Below are positions 8,227 through 15,672 of a DNA stretch of 22,795 nucleotides, piece by piece. The DNA lies in the NCBI GenBank assembly GCA_946481105.1, contig CAMLMM010000031.1:1-22795 (forward strand). The letters run 5' to 3'. This stretch comes from an uncultured Alphaproteobacteria bacterium (lineage in GTDB: Bacteria; Pseudomonadota; Alphaproteobacteria; Micavibrionales; Micavibrionaceae). The notes under the pieces were generated by a model. That model was not told where the DNA came from. It made no database searches and was given only the letters and a program-made list of their open reading frames with translations. Position 1 is the stretch's first letter. Each line of letters begins with the position of its first letter. The translations under genes were made by a program, and so were the position numbers.

Positions 8227-8249
8227 CCGTACCAAAGATGTACGGATTA
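8223..8249 (+). promoter_or_regulatory. 27-bp inverted repeat, probable Rrf2 operator
   Basis: Arms TAAACCGTAC (8223-8232) and GTACGGATTA (8240-8249) are inverted repeats with one mismatch in 10 around the spacer CAAAGAT. It overlaps the predicted -10 and transcription start of the suf operon. Arm length resembles the dyads bound by IscR-type Rrf2 dimers, though the core (CCGTAC/GTACGG, 7-bp spacer) is not the E. coli IscR consensus. Most likely it is the autoregulatory site of the adjacent Rrf2 protein. Confidence 0.6.
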
Positions 8250-8252
8250 AGA

Positions 8253-8684
8253 ATGATTAAACTGTCAAAATTAAGTGATTATGCGGTGGTGGTGCTCTCG
8301 CGGCTGGCGAGTGAGCAGGGCGGCGTCATGACCACATCGCAACTGGCGGCGGATACCAGTGTCCCGGAGCCGACAGTATCGAAAGTTCTCAAATTATTAG
8401 CACGGCATAATATTGTCGTGTCGTTACGCGGGGCGAAAGGCGGGTATGTGATGGAGCGTCTGCCGCAGGCCATTCCCGTATCGGAATTAATTATCGCGCT
8501 TGAGGGGCCGATCGCCTTGACGGAATGTATCCATCCGGAAACGTCGTGCTGCTCGATTGAGCATCTTTGTCCGATGCGGGGCGGGTGGAATAAAGTGAAT
8601 ATGGCGGTAAGGCAGGCACTCGATAATCTATCGCTGGCTGATTTGTTAATTCCGCTGCCAGCCAAACAACGGAGGGCATCATGA
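8253..8684 (+). CDS. Rrf2-family Fe-S-sensing regulator of the suf operon
   Basis: Cytoplasmic DNA-binding regulator, IscR/SufR-like. The N-terminal winged helix begins [14 protein letters not shown]; the recognition region is [19 protein letters not shown] followed by the wing RGAKGGY. The cluster-binding loop [16 protein letters not shown] supplies cysteines at 92, 99/100 and 106 when numbered from ATG 8253, close to C92, C98 and C104 of E. coli IscR, so it probably binds an Fe-S cluster. ATG 8253 is preferred over the in-frame ATG at 8238 because 8238 lies inside the inverted repeat and only about 5 bases after the predicted transcription start. The TGA overlaps the sufB ATG (ATGA). First gene of the suf operon and probably its repressor. 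Confidence 0.88.
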   Translation: MIKLSKLSDYAVVVLSRLASEQGGVMTTSQLAADTSVPEPTVSKVLKLLARHNIVVSLRGAKGGYVMERLPQAIPVSELIIALEGPIALTECIHPETSCCSIEHLCPMRGGWNKVNMAVRQALDNLSLADLLIPLPAKQRRAS

Positions 8685-10126
8685 GTGATAACGTCGCCCT
8701 GGTGGCCGCGCAGGTTGAAGCGCTGAATAAATATGACGCGGGTTTTGTGACCGATATTGAATCAGAACTGGCGCCCAAAGGACTGAACGAAGATATCATC
8801 CGGTTTATTTCGGCCAAGAAACAGGAACCGCAATGGTTGCTGGACTATCGCCTTAAAGCTTTTGCGCACTGGCAAAAAATGCCGGAGCCAAGCTGGGCCA
8901 AAGTCACGCACCCGCCGATTGATTATCAGGATGCGCATTATTATGCCGCGCCGAAGGCCAAGCTGAATTCGCTGGACGAAGCCGACCCGAAACTGCTGGA
9001 AACCTTTGAAAAACTGGGTGTTCCGCTCAAGGAGCGTGCCTTGCTGGCGGGCGTGGCGGTGGATGCCGTGTTCGACTCGGTGTCGGTTGCGACGACATTC
9101 AAGGATGAGTTAAAAAAAGTTGGCGTCATATTTTGCTCGATTTCCGAAGCGGTGCGCGAATACCCGGACCTGGTGCAGAAATACCTGGGCAGTGTGGTAC
9201 CGTATCATGACAACAAACACGCCTGCCTGAATTCGGCGGTGTTTACCGACGGGTCGTTTGTGTATATCCCGGCGGGCGTGCGTTGCCCGATGGAATTGTC
9301 GACCTATTTCCGCATCAACGAAATGAAAACCGGTCAGTTTGAACGGACCTTGATTATTGCCGATAAAGATTCTTACGTGTCGTATCTGGAAGGCTGCACC
9401 GCGCCGATGCGCGATGAAAACCAGCTGCATGCCGCCGTGGTTGAGCTTATCGCCCATGACAATGCCGAGATTAAATATTCGACCGTCCAAAACTGGTATC
9501 CCGGCGACGAAGAAGGCAAGGGCGGGATTTACAATTTTGTGACCAAGCGCGGTCTGTGCGCCGGGCACCATTCTAAGATTTCATGGACTCAGGTGGAAAC
9601 CGGGTCGGCGATTACGTGGAAATACCCGTCCTGCGTATTGAAGGGCGATTATTCCTCCGGTGAATTCTATTCGGTGGCTATCACCAATAATTACCAGCAG
9701 GCCGATACCGGCACCAAGATGATCCACATGGACAAAGGCACCAAGTCACGCATCATTGCCAAGACTATTTCGGCGGGTAAGTCGGATTCGACCTATCGCG
9801 GGCTGGTAAAAATTCTGGCCGGGGCGGAGGGCGCACGGAATTATACGCAGTGTGACTCGCTGCTAATTGGCGATCAATGCGGGGCGCATACCGTACCGTA
9901 TATCGAAAGCAAAAACCCGAACGCGAAACTGGAACACGAAGCGACAACCAGCAAAATTTCGGATGATCAATTATTTTACTGCCAGCAGCGCGGCCTGAGT
10001 GAAGAAGAAGCCGTGGCGCTTATCGTCAACGGTTTCTGCCGCGAAGTGATGCAGAACCTGCCGATGGAATTCGCCGTCGAAGCGCAGAAGCTGGTGGCGA
10101 TAAGCCTGGAGGGAAGTGTTGGGTAA
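8681..10126 (+). CDS. sufB: Fe-S cluster assembly scaffold protein SufB
   Basis: Core scaffold of the SufBCD complex on which clusters are built, 481 aa. The C-terminal region carries [16 protein letters not shown], in which C391 aligns with E. coli C405 that takes persulfide sulfur. E420 in LEHEA lies 29 residues later, the same spacing as E. coli C405 to E434. The family ending ([18 protein letters not shown]) is intact. A strong GGAGGG precedes the ATG, which overlaps the stop of the Rrf2 gene. The downstream neighbour is not sufC directly but an AT-rich HEPN-like gene that begins two bases after the sufB stop. Confidence 0.96.
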   Translation: MSDNVALVAAQVEALNKYDAGFVTDIESELAPKGLNEDIIRFISAKKQEPQWLLDYRLKAFAHWQKMPEPSWAKVTHPPIDYQDAHYYAAPKAKLNSLDEADPKLLETFEKLGVPLKERALLAGVAVDAVFDSVSVATTFKDELKKVGVIFCSISEAVREYPDLVQKYLGSVVPYHDNKHACLNSAVFTDGSFVYIPAGVRCPMELSTYFRINEMKTGQFERTLIIADKDSYVSYLEGCTAPMRDENQLHAAVVELIAHDNAEIKYSTVQNWYPGDEEGKGGIYNFVTKRGLCAGHHSKISWTQVETGSAITWKYPSCVLKGDYSSGEFYSVAITNNYQQADTGTKMIHMDKGTKSRIIAKTISAGKSDSTYRGLVKILAGAEGARNYTQCDSLLIGDQCGAHTVPYIESKNPNAKLEHEATTSKISDDQLFYCQQRGLSEEEAVALIVNGFCREVMQNLPMEFAVEAQKLVAISLEGSVG

Positions 10127-10127
10127 T

Positions 10128-10646
10128 ATGAACAAAGATTTGGCGGAAGACTATCTGCAAGGAGCGGGAAATTTTGCATGGACTGCGGTAAGGGTTTGCT
10201 CTTCTGTTTTACCAAATACTAGCGAAAGAATATTTCGTGCGGAAGATCCGCTTAACTTTCTTGTTGGGCATGCGGCAGAGTTACTTCTAAAATCGGCGTT
10301 AGCTTCTAAAGGTTTTTTGGAGAAAGATTTTAGAAAATTTAACCATGATCTGAATGAACTTATTACCCTATGCGAAGGGAAAGGTATTGTTCTTGATGAG
10401 GATTTTCTGATGTGGACAAAAAATATTGCAGATAATTTTAAGATGCACGACTTTCGTTATGCTCGTACATTTGCGGGCATTCCCCAAGAACGGCAAGCAT
10501 ACTTGGAATCTATACAAGGTACTGAGGAATGGCAGAAAGAAATGCGCTCTTTGGGTCTTGTCGTAAAATCGGGTGTGAATTTTGAACGCTACATTAAGGC
10601 AATATTCAGGCAAATGGATATTGTGAATGCCGCAAATCCCAACTGA
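10128..10646 (+). CDS. HEPN-like protein inserted between sufB and sufC
   Basis: About 172 aa, all-helical, soluble. The central stretch FLVGHAAELLLKSALASKGF followed by FNHDLNELITLCEGKGI, and later HDFRYAR, is the pattern of HEPN-domain proteins (helix with AELLLKS, then HDL). The exact RNase motif Rx4-6H is not seen; the nearest is RKFNH (Rx3H), so nuclease activity is doubtful. Local GC is roughly 30-43% in the parts I counted, clearly below the suf genes, which suggests transfer. ATG 10128 is 14 bp from GGAGGG (10108-10113); TTG 10119 in the same frame is better spaced and could be the true start. It stays in the operon orientation and ends 23 bp before sufC, so it is probably co-transcribed. 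HEPN assignment is from pattern memory. Confidence 0.65.
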   Translation: MNKDLAEDYLQGAGNFAWTAVRVCSSVLPNTSERIFRAEDPLNFLVGHAAELLLKSALASKGFLEKDFRKFNHDLNELITLCEGKGIVLDEDFLMWTKNIADNFKMHDFRYARTFAGIPQERQAYLESIQGTEEWQKEMRSLGLVVKSGVNFERYIKAIFRQMDIVNAANPN

Positions 10647-10669
10647 GATAGATAAAGAAAAGAAAAAGA

Positions 10670-11410
10670 ATGCTCGAAATTAAAAAACTCACTGCCGAAA
10701 TTGACGGCAAAGAAATTCTGAAGGGTCTGGACCTGACCATTGAAGATGGCAAGGTTCATGCGATTATGGGGCCGAACGGCGCCGGGAAGTCCACGCTGTC
10801 TTATGTGCTGGCGGGCCGTGAAGGTTATGAAGTGACGGGCGGTTCTGCGCTGCTGAACGGGCAAGATATTCTCGAAATGGACCCGAATGAACGTGCGGCG
10901 GCGGGCATGTTTCTGGCATTCCAGTACCCGGTTGAAATTCCGGGCGTGCAGATGACCAATTTTTTGAAAACGGCGATGAATTCCATTCGCAAGCAGCGCG
11001 GCGAGAAAGAAATCGAGGCGCTGGATTTTCTGAAACTGCTGAAAGCCAAGCAGAAAGAACTGAACATTGCGGATGACATGATGAAGCGTCCGGTCAATGT
11101 CGGGTTTTCGGGTGGCGAGAAGAAACGCAATGAAGTATTGCAGATGGCGATGCTGGAACCGACCATGTGTATTCTGGACGAAACGGATTCCGGATTGGAT
11201 ATTGATGCGCTCAAGATTGTTGCCGATGGTGTGAACCGCCTGCGTGGTCCAAATCGTTCGTTCCTGGTGATTACCCATTATCAGCGCCTGCTGGATTATA
11301 TCGTGCCGGATGTCGTGCATGTGCTGGCCAATGGACGCATCGTGAAAACAGGCGGGCCAGAACTGGCCAAACAACTGGAAGAGACAGGATATGCCGACCT
11401 CGTTGCTTAA
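10670..11410 (+). CDS. sufC: Fe-S cluster assembly ATPase SufC
   Basis: ABC-type ATPase of the SufBCD complex, 246 aa. Walker A is GPNGAGKST with K40, the signature is FSGGEKKRNE, Walker B is CILDETDSGLD, and the switch histidine is in ITHYQR. These SufC-specific forms (ETDSGLDIDAL) separate it from other ABC ATPases. Ahead of the ATG there is only a purine-rich AAAGAAAAGAAAAAG instead of a clear Shine-Dalgarno. The good GGAGGG that would have served it may be the one now ahead of the HEPN-like gene. Its 3' end overlaps sufD by 20 bp. Confidence 0.96.
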   Translation: MLEIKKLTAEIDGKEILKGLDLTIEDGKVHAIMGPNGAGKSTLSYVLAGREGYEVTGGSALLNGQDILEMDPNERAAAGMFLAFQYPVEIPGVQMTNFLKTAMNSIRKQRGEKEIEALDFLKLLKAKQKELNIADDMMKRPVNVGFSGGEKKRNEVLQMAMLEPTMCILDETDSGLDIDALKIVADGVNRLRGPNRSFLVITHYQRLLDYIVPDVVHVLANGRIVKTGGPELAKQLEETGYADLVA

Positions 11411-12371
11411 TGTCGATCCGGAAAGCTGGAAATATTCCAATATTAACGCGGCGCTGAAAAAGCTGGATATCGCGCCCGCTGCGGCGGCGTGGGATATGAC
11501 CGGGACCTATGCGTTTGTGCAGCCGGATACGGCCCCAGACACACTGCATCTGGTTATTCCGCGTAATAAGCAGGTATCAGTGCCGCTGGATATGGCGCTG
11601 AACGGGCAGGATGGGCAAGAACTCCGTACCAATATCATTATCGATGTCGAGTCTGGGGCGGATGTGACTTTGCTGGAACGCCAGCGCGGTGAGGGGAGTT
11701 ACTGGAAGCATATAACTCTCACCATTAATGTAGCCGCCAATGCCTTCTGCCGTCATTACCGCCTGTGTGAGGAAGACCCGTTTGCCGTAGTAACTGAATT
11801 CACCAATGTGACGCTGGCGCGCGATGCGCGTTATCACATGGTATCCATCAATGGTTGCGCCGGGTTTGGCCGCGCCGAGTTTCATGTTGATATCAATGAC
11901 ACAGGCGCGGAAGCCGATTTATCCGGTGTTGCGCTGATCCGTGGCAAGCAGCATGCCGATACAACTGTGGTAATTAACCACAAAGCGGCGCATGGTCGTT
12001 CATCGCAGTTTTTCAAGCATATCCTCGAAGATCAGGCGCGGGGCGTGTTTCAGGGAAAAATACATGTATTCAAAGATGCCCAGAAAATCGATGGGTATCA
12101 GCTATCCAACAATTTATTACTCTCGCCTCTGGCCGAAATGGATATCAAGCCGGAACTGGAAATTTACGCCGATGACGTGAAATGTTCGCATGGGACGACT
12201 ACGGGTCAGTTGGATGAGACGCCGATGTTCTATCTGATGTCGCGTGGCATTGATAAAGATTCGGCACGCCGCCTGCTGCTCGAAGCGTTCCTGATGGAAG
12301 TCGTACAGAAAATTGGCGATGACAATATGCGTGCCCGTTTTGAAGACAGGGTAAAGTTATGGCTGGCGTAG
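11391..12371 (+). CDS. sufD: Fe-S cluster assembly protein SufD
   Basis: SufB paralogue that completes the SufBC2D scaffold, 326 aa, shorter than E. coli SufD (about 420 aa) mainly at the N-terminus. The SufB/D core is present near the C-terminus, with KCSHGTTTGQLDETPMFYL followed by SRGID, and ends in an ARRLLLEAFLMEVV helix. The start lies inside sufC (20-bp overlap) and the end overlaps sufS by 13 bp, so sufC, sufD and sufS are tightly coupled. Confidence 0.92.
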   Translation: MPTSLLNVDPESWKYSNINAALKKLDIAPAAAAWDMTGTYAFVQPDTAPDTLHLVIPRNKQVSVPLDMALNGQDGQELRTNIIIDVESGADVTLLERQRGEGSYWKHITLTINVAANAFCRHYRLCEEDPFAVVTEFTNVTLARDARYHMVSINGCAGFGRAEFHVDINDTGAEADLSGVALIRGKQHADTTVVINHKAAHGRSSQFFKHILEDQARGVFQGKIHVFKDAQKIDGYQLSNNLLLSPLAEMDIKPELEIYADDVKCSHGTTTGQLDETPMFYLMSRGIDKDSARRLLLEAFLMEVVQKIGDDNMRARFEDRVKLWLA

Positions 12372-13585
12372 AGAATATCTGGCGGAAAGATTTTCCGGCG
12401 CTGCAACAGCCGATGAACGGCAAGCGGCTGGCGTTTCTGGACAGCGGCGCCAGCGCACAGAAGCCACAGGCGGTTATTGATGCCGTCAGCCGTGCCTATG
12501 GCGAGAGCTATGCCAATATTCACCGCGGACTGTATGATTTTTCCCAGCGGAAAACGGCTGAATATGAGGCAGTGCGCGCCAAAATTGCCCAATTTATGGG
12601 GGCAGAGTCGCCATCTTCTATCGTCTTTACCAAGAACACGACCGAAGCGATTAATCTGGTCGCGCAAAGCTGGGGACGTACGCATTTATCCCAGGGCGAT
12701 GAAATCATCCTGACCGAGATGGAACATCACGCCAATCTGGTGCCGTGGCATATCCTGAAATTGCAGATAGGCATTGTTATAAAATATATTCCTATAAATG
12801 ATGATGGATCATTGGATGTGGATGCGCTGGATCAATTGCTGACCGATAAAACGCGGCTGGTGTCATTGACGCATATATCCAATGTGCTGGGTACGCGTAA
12901 TGATATTGCCGGGATTATGCAGAAAATCCGTGCGTATAATTCTAAAATTAAAATCCTGATTGATGGATCGCAGGGCATCGTCCATGGCGGTGTCAATGTG
13001 GGTGATCTGGTACCGGATTTCTATGTCTGGACCGGGCATAAATTCTATGGGCCGACCGGGGTCGGCGTTCTGTATGCGCCTGCCGATATTCTGGCCGATA
13101 TGCCGCCATGGCAGGGGGGCGGCGATATGATCGATCAGGTCACGCTGGAAGGCACGACTTTCGCGTTGCCGCCAGCGCGGTTTGAAGCGGGAACGCCTGC
13201 TATTGCCGAGGTCATCGGCTTGGGGGCTGCCATTGATTACGTGACCAGTATCGGCATGGATAAGATTGAGGCCTGGGAACGGGACTTGCTGGCCTATCTG
13301 AATGATGTGCTGGCGAAAATTCCCGGCGTGAAGATTTACGGGACGACGCCGGATAAGGCGGGAATCGTCAGTTTTACATTGGCAAATTGCCCGCCCGCTG
13401 ATATCGCGATGATACTCGACCAGATGGGTGTGGCGGTCAGGACAGGGCATCATTGCTGCCAGCCGCTCATGCAGCGTTTGGGAGTTGCAGGAACCGTGCG
13501 GGCGTCACTTGCTTTATACAGTGACCGCGCCGATATTGATCAATTAGGGGAAGGGCTGAACAAAGCCATCCGGATGTTAGGATAG
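12359..13585 (+). CDS. sufS: Cysteine desulfurase SufS
   Basis: PLP-dependent group II cysteine desulfurase that supplies sulfur to SufB, 408 aa. K228 in WTGHKFYGPTG is the PLP-binding lysine; C366 in RTGHHCCQPLM is the persulfide cysteine, aligning with E. coli C364. HHANLVPW and LIDGSQGIVHG are the other PLP-pocket motifs; the usual DGAQ reads DGSQ here. The catalytic cysteine is followed by a second cysteine (C367). No sufE or sufU homologue is visible in this operon, so the sulfur acceptor must be elsewhere or be SufB itself. Confidence 0.96.
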   Translation: MAGVENIWRKDFPALQQPMNGKRLAFLDSGASAQKPQAVIDAVSRAYGESYANIHRGLYDFSQRKTAEYEAVRAKIAQFMGAESPSSIVFTKNTTEAINLVAQSWGRTHLSQGDEIILTEMEHHANLVPWHILKLQIGIVIKYIPINDDGSLDVDALDQLLTDKTRLVSLTHISNVLGTRNDIAGIMQKIRAYNSKIKILIDGSQGIVHGGVNVGDLVPDFYVWTGHKFYGPTGVGVLYAPADILADMPPWQGGGDMIDQVTLEGTTFALPPARFEAGTPAIAEVIGLGAAIDYVTSIGMDKIEAWERDLLAYLNDVLAKIPGVKIYGTTPDKAGIVSFTLANCPPADIAMILDQMGVAVRTGHHCCQPLMQRLGVAGTVRASLALYSDRADIDQLGEGLNKAIRMLG

Positions 13586-13590
13586 AGTAA

Positions 13591-14004
13591 ATGGAACATA
13601 TGGCCGACGAACAGATGGTACGGAACGCTTTCGGCGATGATTACGACGAAATGGCGGAGCCGCCGCATATTTCCGGGACGAAGGATCATCCGCTCTGGCC
13701 TGCCATTATTAAGGGCATACGTGAAGTGTATGACCCGGAAATCCCGGTGAATATTTATGAACTGGGGCTGATCTATAATATCGAGATTGTGGACCAGCCC
13801 GATAACACGAGCGATGTCGCCGTCAAAATGACATTGACTTCGCCGGGCTGCCCGGTTGCGCAGGAAATGCCGGGCATGGTGCAGGGGGCTATTTTCCCGC
13901 TGAGCGGCGTTGGCAATGTCGATGTTGAGATTGTATGGGAACCGACCTGGGATCCGTCCTACATGGCTGAAACCGCCAAATTGCAACTGAACATGTTTAC
14001 ATGA
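13591..14004 (+). CDS. sufT: SufT / MIP18-family (DUF59) Fe-S maturation protein
   Basis: Small cytoplasmic DUF59 protein of 137 aa that helps Fe-S cluster delivery. The family core is YDPEIPVNIYELGLIYNIEI followed by MTLTSPGCPVAQEMP, including the conserved cysteine of the SPGCPVA loop. It has a 40-residue N-terminal extension rich in acidic residues before the domain. It starts 5 bp after sufS and ends 9 bp before the A-type carrier gene. The symbol follows the suf context; the family also includes PaaD-like proteins. Confidence 0.88.
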   Translation: MEHMADEQMVRNAFGDDYDEMAEPPHISGTKDHPLWPAIIKGIREVYDPEIPVNIYELGLIYNIEIVDQPDNTSDVAVKMTLTSPGCPVAQEMPGMVQGAIFPLSGVGNVDVEIVWEPTWDPSYMAETAKLQLNMFT

Positions 14005-14013
14005 GGTGAGCGT

Positions 14014-14358
14014 ATGAGATTAGGTGATGTCGAAATCAAGGTGACGGATGGGGCTCGTGCCCATTTAATGAAAATGGCCAAGGGACATGCCGGGTTGCGT
14101 TTGTCCATTCGTGGCGGCAAGGGGTGCGGTGGCAGTGAATATGACCTGTTGCCGGTTAATGCTGATAAAATAGATTTGAGTGATGACTATATGGAGCTGG
14201 GGCCGGATGTAACGCTTTACGTCCCTGCAATGGATATGCTTCGCCTGTTTGGCACAACAATTGATTATATTGAGGATGATCTGGGCAACCGCCGCCTGGA
14301 TATCAGTAATCCGAATGAAGCCGGGCGTTGTGGCTGCGGCAAGTCGGTCACCTTCTAA
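14014..14358 (+). CDS. sufA: A-type Fe-S carrier protein (SufA/IscA family)
   Basis: A-type carrier that takes clusters from SufBCD to targets, 114 aa. The three conserved cysteines are C38 (KGCGGSEY) and C106/C108 (GRCGCGKSVTF at the C-terminus), the pattern of IscA/SufA/ErpA. GAGGTGAG just ahead of the ATG provides a ribosome site. Last gene of the operon; a strong terminator follows at once. SufA is preferred over ErpA or IscA because of its place in the operon. Confidence 0.92.
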   Translation: MRLGDVEIKVTDGARAHLMKMAKGHAGLRLSIRGGKGCGGSEYDLLPVNADKIDLSDDYMELGPDVTLYVPAMDMLRLFGTTIDYIEDDLGNRRLDISNPNEAGRCGCGKSVTF

Positions 14359-14364
14359 TAAAGA

Positions 14365-14388
14365 AAAAGCCCCCGGTTGGGGGCTTTT
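14365..14388. terminator. Bidirectional rho-independent terminator after the suf operon
   Basis: AAAAGCCCCC (14365-14374) pairs with GGGGGCTTTT (14379-14388) around the loop GGTT. The A and T runs at both ends let it work in both directions. It lies between the sufA stop and the convergent binding-protein gene and can serve both transcripts. Confidence 0.92.
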
Positions 14389-14407
14389 AAATTTTAATGC
14401 GACAGGT

Positions 14408-15571
14408 TTAGAAGCCTTCGACTGTTTCCGGTTTGCCGTTGGCAACCTTGGTCAGGTAGACCGTATCAGATGCCTGATGGTCGTCAGCAGCCAATTTCAG
14501 TTTCAGACCACCGATATCTTCATCCAGGCTGTTCAGCGCGGTCAGCAGGCTGTCGCGGGTCAGGTCTTTTCCAGCTTTTTCCAGCGCCTTGGCAAAGAGG
14601 GCCGCCTGAACGTAACCTTCCAGCGAGGTGTAATCGATAGCAGCTTCCTGGCCAGCGGCTTTCATATCGGCCTGATAATCTTTCACGATTTGCAGATCAG
14701 AGCTGAATGGGTTCGGCATAACCTGAGATACAAAGCTGCCTTCACCTTCAGCGCCTGCTTCTTTAATCAGGGCAGATGTCCCGACGAAGGAGATGTTAAC
14801 AAAAGTTGGCTTGAAGCCATCTTTTGCCGCAGCTTTCATGAATGCAGCACAAGCCTTGTAAGCGCCAACCATAACGACGGCGTCAGGATTTGCGGCTTTC
14901 AGTTTGGTCAGAGCTTCGGCAACGTCAACCGTGTTGCGTTCATAGGTTCCTGTTTCGGCCACCGTCATCTGGCGTTTTTCCAGCGCGGCTTTCAGACCGG
15001 CTTCGCCCGCCTGACCGTAGCTGTCATTCTGCATGAACAGCGCGATTTTCTTCATGCCTTTTTTGTCAGCCAATTGGGTGACAATAGCTTCCATTTCATC
15101 GTTATAGCTGGCGCGTACGTTGAAAACATAGGGAAGGACAGGAGTGCGCAGGAAGCCAGCACCGGTGAACGGGGCAAAGAAAGGAACTTTCTCACGGGCC
15201 ACGATCGGCACAACAGCCTTGGCGGTTGGCGTACCCACGTAACCAATCAGGGCGAGAACTTTGTCTTCGGTAATCAGTTTGGTGGTATTGGCAATAGCAT
15301 CGGCTGGTTCGTATTTGTCGTCCAGTACGTTGAGCTTAACCGTACGGCCATTAACGCCGCCGGCAGCATTGAGTTTATCGAAGTAGACTTTAAGACCGGC
15401 GGTAACGCCCTTGCCGAGAGCTTCGGTCGGGCCGGACTGGGAGTTGGAAACACCCAGAAGAATTTCGGTATCGGTTACGCCATTTTCAGCGTGGGCTGAT
15501 ACGGATGTAAAACCTAAAAGTAAAGTGGCAGCAAAGATTGCTAAGCTATGGAAATGGAAAGGTCTTTTCAT
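14408..15571 (-). CDS. Periplasmic binding protein, branched-chain amino acid type
   Basis: Extracytoplasmic solute-binding protein of the LivK/Peripla_BP_6 family, 387 aa. A signal peptide runs from MKRPFHF through a hydrophobic core to SVSAHA, with cleavage expected before ENG. The mature part opens with TDTEILLGVSNSQSGP and contains GKGVTAGLKVYFDKLNAAGG, both typical of the family. GGGGGA precedes the ATG. No permease or ATPase genes of an ABC transporter are nearby, so it is an orphan. It is divergent from a chemoreceptor gene with only 101 bp between them, which suggests it might feed ligand to a transporter elsewhere or to the receptor. Ligand unknown. Confidence 0.9.
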   Translation of the reverse strand: MKRPFHFHSLAIFAATLLLGFTSVSAHAENGVTDTEILLGVSNSQSGPTEALGKGVTAGLKVYFDKLNAAGGVNGRTVKLNVLDDKYEPADAIANTTKLITEDKVLALIGYVGTPTAKAVVPIVAREKVPFFAPFTGAGFLRTPVLPYVFNVRASYNDEMEAIVTQLADKKGMKKIALFMQNDSYGQAGEAGLKAALEKRQMTVAETGTYERNTVDVAEALTKLKAANPDAVVMVGAYKACAAFMKAAAKDGFKPTFVNISFVGTSALIKEAGAEGEGSFVSQVMPNPFSSDLQIVKDYQADMKAAGQEAAIDYTSLEGYVQAALFAKALEKAGKDLTRDSLLTALNSLDEDIGGLKLKLAADDHQASDTVYLTKVANGKPETVEGF

Positions 15572-15594
15572 ATGTTCCCCCTTCGGAAATGCTA

Positions 15595-15624
15595 TTGAAA
15601 AATGTGCAGGAACTATCGCATACT
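15595..15624 (+). promoter_or_regulatory. Possible chemoreceptor promoter
   Basis: TTGAAA (15595-15600) and CATACT (15619-15624, 4 of 6) with an 18-bp spacer lie in the divergent gap before the chemoreceptor. No sigma-28 flagellar-class promoter was recognised. The Shine-Dalgarno AGGAA is 7 bp before the ATG. Confidence 0.3.
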
Positions 15625-15672
15625 TATCAGTGAAAATAAATATACCTCTATAACAAAAAAGTCAGGAATATT

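Noticed and set aside
8238..8240. ATG at 8238 as the start of the Rrf2 regulator
   Set aside because: It lies inside the inverted repeat and about 5 bases after the predicted transcription start. ATG 8253 puts the first cluster cysteine at 92, as in IscR, with the others close to IscR positions.
10589..11440. A 283-codon open frame on the minus strand
   Set aside because: It is antisense to sufC, whose Walker and signature motifs are all intact, and its translation is a histidine/phenylalanine-rich shadow with no family resemblance.
11391..12371. SufD as a truncated gene
   Set aside because: It is about 100 residues shorter than E. coli SufD, but the core and C-terminal motifs are intact and N-terminal length varies in the family.
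13454..13459. Double cysteine in the SufS active-site loop as an anomaly
   Set aside because: The first cysteine aligns exactly with the catalytic C364 of E. coli; the second replaces a variable position and is not by itself evidence of altered function.
14249..15499. A 416-codon open frame on the plus strand
   Set aside because: It lies antisense to the binding-protein gene, which has a signal peptide and clear family motifs. Its translation is rich in F, H, Q and R as expected of a shadow frame, and it starts inside sufA and crosses the terminator.
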